Positions 7,801 through 10,000 of a stretch of DNA of 10,000 bases are shown piece after piece; the stretch's first letter is position 1, and every line of letters starts with the position of its first letter. A program made the translations under genes and the position numbers. The notes under the pieces are model-generated. The model ran no database searches. It was not told the origin of the DNA and worked only from the letters and a program-made list of their open reading frames with translations. Location: positions 23,484,238 to 23,494,237 of the forward strand of contig CM018895.1 of assembly GCA_009663005.1 (NCBI GenBank), written 5' to 3'. The stretch comes from Actinidia chinensis (lineage: Eukaryota > Streptophyta > Magnoliopsida > Ericales > Actinidiaceae).

Positions 7801-8738
7801 CTCTCACCTTTATACACACTAAAAAAAATATATGCAGATCTACAGCAGATACAGTGGCAGATCAATCACCTGGTTAACAGTGTCCTTAAGTCTCACATTA
7901 GTATTCTTAAGGTCAGACGCTGCCTTGTCCACCTGCAAGGGTATGAAGAAAATCACGGTTAAAAATTTTAACAATTACCTGTAGCTTCAGATATTACCGG
8001 GAGAAGACAAATTTTCAAACCTTAGCATCAATCTCATCCATTAGAGGAACTTGCCTATCCATTTCCTGCATGAATTGCAAAAAAATAAATTACCGAGCAC
8101 AAAAAGTAACATTGCAGCAGATACAAAATCAAAAGGAAACAAACCTCATTCATATCATGTGCCATATTTTTCAATGTATCCAAACCTTCTGCTATAACTT
8201 CCAGTCCTTGGTCCTGCGTGAATATCAAAGTAAAATACATTTTTTTTAATAAGTAGAACGATGAATGCAGGAACCATAGGAGAACAAAGATGCAGAAAAA
8301 AAATCATCATCAGAAGAAAAAAAAAAATGATTTCCAATTAGGTACAAAAAATATATTTAATAATTTAAAGAAGTTCATGCCTGCTTCATTTTACGCATTT
8401 CATACTCTTGCCTGAATTGGCTGGACTCTTCTGTTTGCTGGAAGTATTCGTTGTCAAACCGTCCATCTATGATCCAGACAAAACAAGTAATTGAACTATA
8501 AATCAGTTAATCCCAGAAATAAAATTAGGAGAGAAAAATGAAGTTAGAGAAGAGTAGAAGACTAAGGCAACCAATCACCTGAATCAAATTTGATTTCTGT
8601 GCGAGAAGCTGAAGCTACCCAACGTCCAGTTTGTTTAGTTGCAGATGCAGTCCCATCTGGTATGGCTTCAATTCTATCTGGCAAGGCAAGGACCAAATCA
8701 TTACGGGCAGCAAGTTCTTCTGTCGAAAGCCCCTTAAC
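4818..8738 (-). CDS. SYP71: SYP71-like Qc-SNARE (SYP7 family syntaxin), 3' part of gene, 7 coding exons
   Basis: Spliced minus-strand coding region, join(8738-8579, 8466-8381, 8213-8145, 8065-8021, 7932-7870, 7330-7254, 4830-4818), about 170 residues plus TAA. All exons join in frame. It reads [19 protein letters not shown], then an AIPDGT linker, then the SNARE helix with [16 protein letters not shown], whose Q in DRQ is the central ionic-layer glutamine of a Q-SNARE. It ends in [28 protein letters not shown], a C-terminal hydrophobic tail anchor. These blocks match the plant-specific SYP7 group (SYP71/72/73). Established for the family: SYP71 is a Qc-SNARE of ER and plasma membrane that works with Qa, Qb and R-SNAREs in secretory fusion and cell-plate formation. 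The first 96 or so residues are missing because their exons lie beyond the window. I cannot tell SYP71 from its paralogues with certainty. Confidence 0.95.
4941..4948. repeat. left target-site duplication of hAT element 1
   Basis: GAATCAAT directly before the left terminus; compare GAATCGAA at 5961-5968. The length of 8 bp is the hAT hallmark. Confidence 0.7.
4949..5960. mobile_element. hAT-type DNA transposon, non-autonomous, inside the last SYP71 intron
   Basis: The left end reads TAGGGATGGCAG and the right end, reverse-complemented, TAAGGATGGCAA, so the inverted termini match over about 10-11 bp. The 8-bp flanks are GAATCAAT (4941-4948) and GAATCGAA (5961-5968), 6 of 8 identical, which fits a decayed hAT target duplication. 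The subterminal DNA is unusually GC-rich and repetitive (ACCCG/CGGGT motifs at 4971-5130 and 5858-5950), a known feature of plant hAT ends of the AGGGATGGCAA type. No transposase is seen. The middle is occupied by a LINE fragment and, at 5546-5850, AT-rich DNA I cannot assign. Confidence 0.82.
5132..5545 (+). pseudogene. RTE-type LINE, 3' end fragment with decayed reverse-transcriptase C-terminus
   Basis: From 5137 the plus strand reads [20 protein letters not shown] and continues [30 protein letters not shown]. This matches the region after the reverse-transcriptase domain in plant LINEs (typical motif [16 protein letters not shown]). After about 5300 the match moves to other frames: VRRSD near 5343, then [16 protein letters not shown] from about 5387. 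A stop follows near 5486. The last part, near 5500, reads AGCCAACCCCAATTGATTGG, like the common RTE 3' tail containing AGCCGACCCCAACTAGTTGG. It is 5'-truncated, frameshifted and non-functional, and lies within hAT element 1. The 5' boundary is approximate. Confidence 0.8.
5961..5968. repeat. right target-site duplication of hAT element 1
   Basis: GAATCGAA directly after the right terminus, differing from the left copy at two positions. Confidence 0.7.
6006..6013. repeat. left target-site duplication of hAT element 2
   Basis: AGATCAAC immediately before CAGTGGC; identical to the copy at 7048-7055. Confidence 0.9.
6160..6360 (+). pseudogene. hAT transposase C-terminal remnant (dimerisation domain)
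   Basis: 66 codons ending in TAA. The start reads [20 protein letters not shown], corresponding to the hAT motif with PVERAFSAMK. It continues with [19 protein letters not shown] and [11 protein letters not shown], the usual end of transposases in the TTF-type zinc finger (ZMYM1-like) hAT group. Only part of the hAT dimerisation domain remains; the zinc finger and catalytic RNase H-like core are gone. A stop codon (6157-6159) directly precedes the open stretch. It cannot encode a working transposase. Confidence 0.88.
6591..6989. mobile_element. fold-back MITE nested in hAT element 2
   Basis: The two halves are inverted copies of each other. For example, 6739-6775 (AAATTTGAGG..CACCAAAGACAAA) pairs with 6807-6841, and the motif ATTCCTCTTGTC with AGAGGAA appears in both arms (6696 and 6861). 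The outer ends are GCTAGCTTTTT and, reverse-complemented, GCTAGTTTGGG. The centre is near 6780-6806. No target duplication is clear, so the boundaries are approximate. A related copy lies at 3330-3670. Confidence 0.65.
7048..7055. repeat. right target-site duplication of hAT element 2
   Basis: AGATCAAC immediately after GCCACTG; identical to the left copy. Confidence 0.9.
7254..7330 (-). CDS. SYP71: SYP71-like coding exon (transmembrane tail anchor)
   Basis: 25 codons plus two bases, encoding [19 protein letters not shown] and then IAAYLY, a single hydrophobic anchor. The acceptor is TTTGTTTCAG. The donor is TACAA followed by GTGAGT, a strong plant 5' splice site. The split codon AA|T joins the distant last exon to give Asn. 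If the intron is retained, the codon becomes AAG followed at once by TGA. Confidence 0.93.
7384..7518 (-). repeat. TRIM 3' LTR
   Basis: About 135 bp. It carries the same GGATCGA..GGTCCAA and CTAGATTATATATA core as the other LTR and directly follows the GGGGGAG polypurine tract. Confidence 0.82.
7637..7648 (-). other. TRIM primer-binding site (tRNA-Met type)
   Basis: The minus strand reads TGATATCAGAGT right after the LTR end GACA. The plant Copia/TRIM consensus is TGGTATCAGAGC. Confidence 0.75.
7649..7769 (-). repeat. TRIM 5' LTR
   Basis: About 121 bp, TG..CA ended on the minus strand. It is shorter than the 3' LTR because of small deletions near 7702 and 7760. The shared core includes CTAGATTATATATA. 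Confidence 0.82.
7870..7932 (-). CDS. SYP71: SYP71-like coding exon (C-terminal half of SNARE helix)
   Basis: 21 codons, phase 0 at both ends, encoding [20 protein letters not shown] followed by Q. The acceptor is CTTGCAG and the donor GTGATTG. The following intron (7869-7331) is 539 nt because a TRIM element sits inside it. Confidence 0.94.
8021..8065 (-). CDS. SYP71: SYP71-like coding exon containing the SNARE zero layer
   Basis: 15 codons, [15 protein letters not shown], phase 0 at both ends, with acceptor TTCATGCAG and donor GTTTG. The Q in DRQ is the conserved central-layer glutamine that classes the protein as a Q-SNARE. Confidence 0.94.
8145..8213 (-). CDS. SYP71: SYP71-like coding exon (N-terminal half of SNARE helix)
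   Basis: 23 codons, phase 0 at both ends, with acceptor CACGCAG and donor GTTTG. It encodes [20 protein letters not shown] and then MNE, the start of the Qc SNARE heptad repeat. Confidence 0.94.
8381..8466 (-). CDS. SYP71: SYP71-like coding exon (pre-SNARE segment), GC splice donor
   Basis: Two bases complete the split Asp codon, then 28 codons encode [19 protein letters not shown] followed by EYEMRKMKQ. The acceptor is a normal AG. The donor reads AAGCAG followed by GCATGAAC, so this intron starts with GC instead of GT. The family alignment (KMKQ joined to DQGL) fixes the boundary here, and there is no usable GT close by. Confidence 0.93.
8579..8738 (-). CDS. SYP71: SYP71-like, first in-window coding exon (linker region)
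   Basis: 53 codons plus one base. It begins in phase 0 after the acceptor TTCTGCTTTCAG and ends before the donor GTGATTGG. It encodes [20 protein letters not shown] through a conserved [20 protein letters not shown] linker, the region between the N-terminal helices and the SNARE motif in SYP7 proteins. The next exon completes its last codon as Asp. Confidence 0.93.
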
Positions 8739-10000
8739 CTGAAAGCAGAATTTATAATTGATGTCACATCTATCAAATGGTTAAACATATACAAAGGCCA
8801 CAAGTCCCATTGTTTATCAAGAAGCCTTTTTGGTCAAAAGGGTAAGGGTAGTTTTGGGAGTCGAAAATTATATTAATATGAAGTTAGGAAGAAGATGGAC
8901 AGATTTATATGTAATTCATTAGGTTGTATGGATCAAGGGTATTTCAGAAGCTTCCAATTTTGCAAGACAGGTTAGGGTGTCGCCCATGAGTCGTGATATA
9001 GTGGATTAATGTTTTTGAGCCTTTTGTGTAGTGTTTAGCAGGTTTAGAAGACCCTAATTAGTAAGGGCCAATTAAGTTCTTGTTTGCGGGTCAAAGTCCA
9101 AGTGCAAGAAGAAATATGGCAGCCTATAAACTCGTGCTACTCTTCTATTTACTGAGTTGAGCTCTATAGAATTGGAGATTGTGTTTTGAATGAGAGAGAG
9201 CAACAAAGTTAGATAGGATTAGTAACTTCCATATGATAATACATGGGTAACGTAAATATATAATTGGGAGGTGCTTTAATGGGGTTCATAGACAACATGG
9301 AGTCTCAAGTGTGTTCTGCCTGAAGATCTTGACCGAAGATGAAGTCAAAGACATTTAGTTATCTACAACGCTACATAGTCCACCAGCACAAACATCAAGG
9401 CTCGCCTAATCCTGTTCAATCAGTGCTCGGGCAAGCATGCAATTTTTTCAAGGTCCTGTCCGATCAAGGCTTGATCTTGAGCTGAGACATCCTTGAGTTT
9501 CCAACGCAAATCAAGAGAGGCTCGGCTGATCCTCACTCAACGGGCACGTGAGCATGCTACTCCATATCAGGCTGGGTCTCTCTCGACCGAGCCAACCAAA
9601 CTCGAACAAGCATGCAAAAATTTGAATTGCTAGTATTTTAACAGGTTTCTAATTCTGGTTCCTTATAATCATGTAAGATATTGCAAGCTTGGTGAGAGTA
9701 CCTTGTGCGAGATCTAAAGCTTTTTCATCTTGTTCAATGAAGCCTCACACTCTCTTTAATCTAGGGGCAATATTTGTACTATGGAGCTAGATTACTTGTG
9801 CAAGGAGATGAACTATCTCATTCCCTATTACTCAGTCCATAAGAGGCACGAGTCTTCTTTTGCCAAAACTAATATTAAATTTGACGTAAAGTTATTATTT
9901 TCTAGGCTGTTGTTCATGCAATCTCCAGTTTCAAGGCACCGAGATAGTTTCACTTTTGACTTTTGAGTATGTCAATAAGAGATCTATTGAAAGAATTCAG
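8739..10000 (-). other. intron of the SYP71-like gene continuing out of the window, with unresolved repeat-like DNA
   Basis: The exon at 8738 has a clear acceptor in phase 0, and the family protein has about 96 more N-terminal residues, so this stretch should be intron. I searched the minus strand for conserved N-terminal SYP7 blocks (the KKYDKYD and NRAAAVAMNAEIRR types) and found none. The stretch 9380-9620 is richer in CpG and in CTCG/CGAG motifs than its surroundings, with AAGCATGCAA at 9434 and 9608, suggesting a decayed retroelement. I found no LTR pair, primer site or target duplication. A 61-codon open frame at 9781-9966 has no recognisable motif. Confidence 0.6.

Noticed and set aside
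8055..8337. Minus-strand open frames read straight through exons and introns near 8055-8337
   Set aside because: One includes part of the SNARE helix but continues into intron sequence; the spliced model explains the region better.
8631..8876. Plus-strand open frame of 81 codons
   Set aside because: Antisense shadow of the SYP71-like exon 8579-8738 extended into the intron.
8810..9290. Possible solo LTR (starts TGTTTATC, has a TATAAA, later a GAGAGAGAGCAAC run)
   Set aside because: I could not find a matching CA end with a 5-bp target duplication, a second copy or a primer site.
9781..9966. Plus-strand open frame of 61 codons starting MELDYLCKEMN
   Set aside because: No recognised domain, lies within the inferred intron, and a frame of this length is expected by chance.

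Overview
The window is nuclear DNA from a flowering plant, most likely a eudicot. It is strongly AT-rich, contains a spliced plant-specific SNARE gene, and is crowded with decayed plant transposons (hAT, RTE-type LINE, TRIM, fold-back MITEs). No rRNA, tRNA, CRISPR array or bacterial-type operon is visible. The species cannot be named from the sequence.

The one gene identified with confidence is the 3' two-thirds of a SYP7-family Qc-SNARE (SYP71-like) on the minus strand. Seven coding exons were assembled by hand between 8738 and 4818; they encode about 170 residues, from the linker through the SNARE helix and the tail anchor to the stop codon. The N-terminal part (roughly the first 96 residues, by comparison with a family length near 266) is not in the window and must lie beyond base 10000. 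The stretch 8739-10000 is therefore read as intron. One intron has a GC rather than a GT donor. The last coding exon is only 13 nt long and lies 2.4 kb from the previous one.

That long last intron (4831-7253) was built by transposons. Two hAT elements sit almost back to back: 4949-5960, with a degenerate 8-bp target duplication, and 6014-7047, with a perfect one. The first contains the 3' end of a decayed RTE-type LINE. The second keeps the last 66 codons of a transposase and contains a nested fold-back MITE. Removing both hAT elements leaves about 361 bp of original intron. A separate 386-bp TRIM (miniature LTR element with LTRs, tRNA-Met-type primer site and polypurine tract) lies in the neighbouring intron, 7331-7869.

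From 4600 down to about 860 the window is mostly intergenic: a probable MULE-like remnant (3711-4545), a second copy of the fold-back MITE family (3330-3670), a small fold-back (2886-3012), AT-rich unassigned DNA, and a hAT-like remnant (1518-2040). At the left end is a candidate minus-strand gene start: GA-rich microsatellites, a telo-box, a TATA-like motif, an ATG at 856 and a possible exon to 672. It is followed by a complex tandem-repeat block (1-716) whose units resemble the end of that exon and its splice donor.

Nothing here looks like a new multi-gene system. The interesting content is the architecture: nested transposons reshaping the end of an essential SNARE gene, and an intragenic repeat that multiplies an exon-intron boundary.
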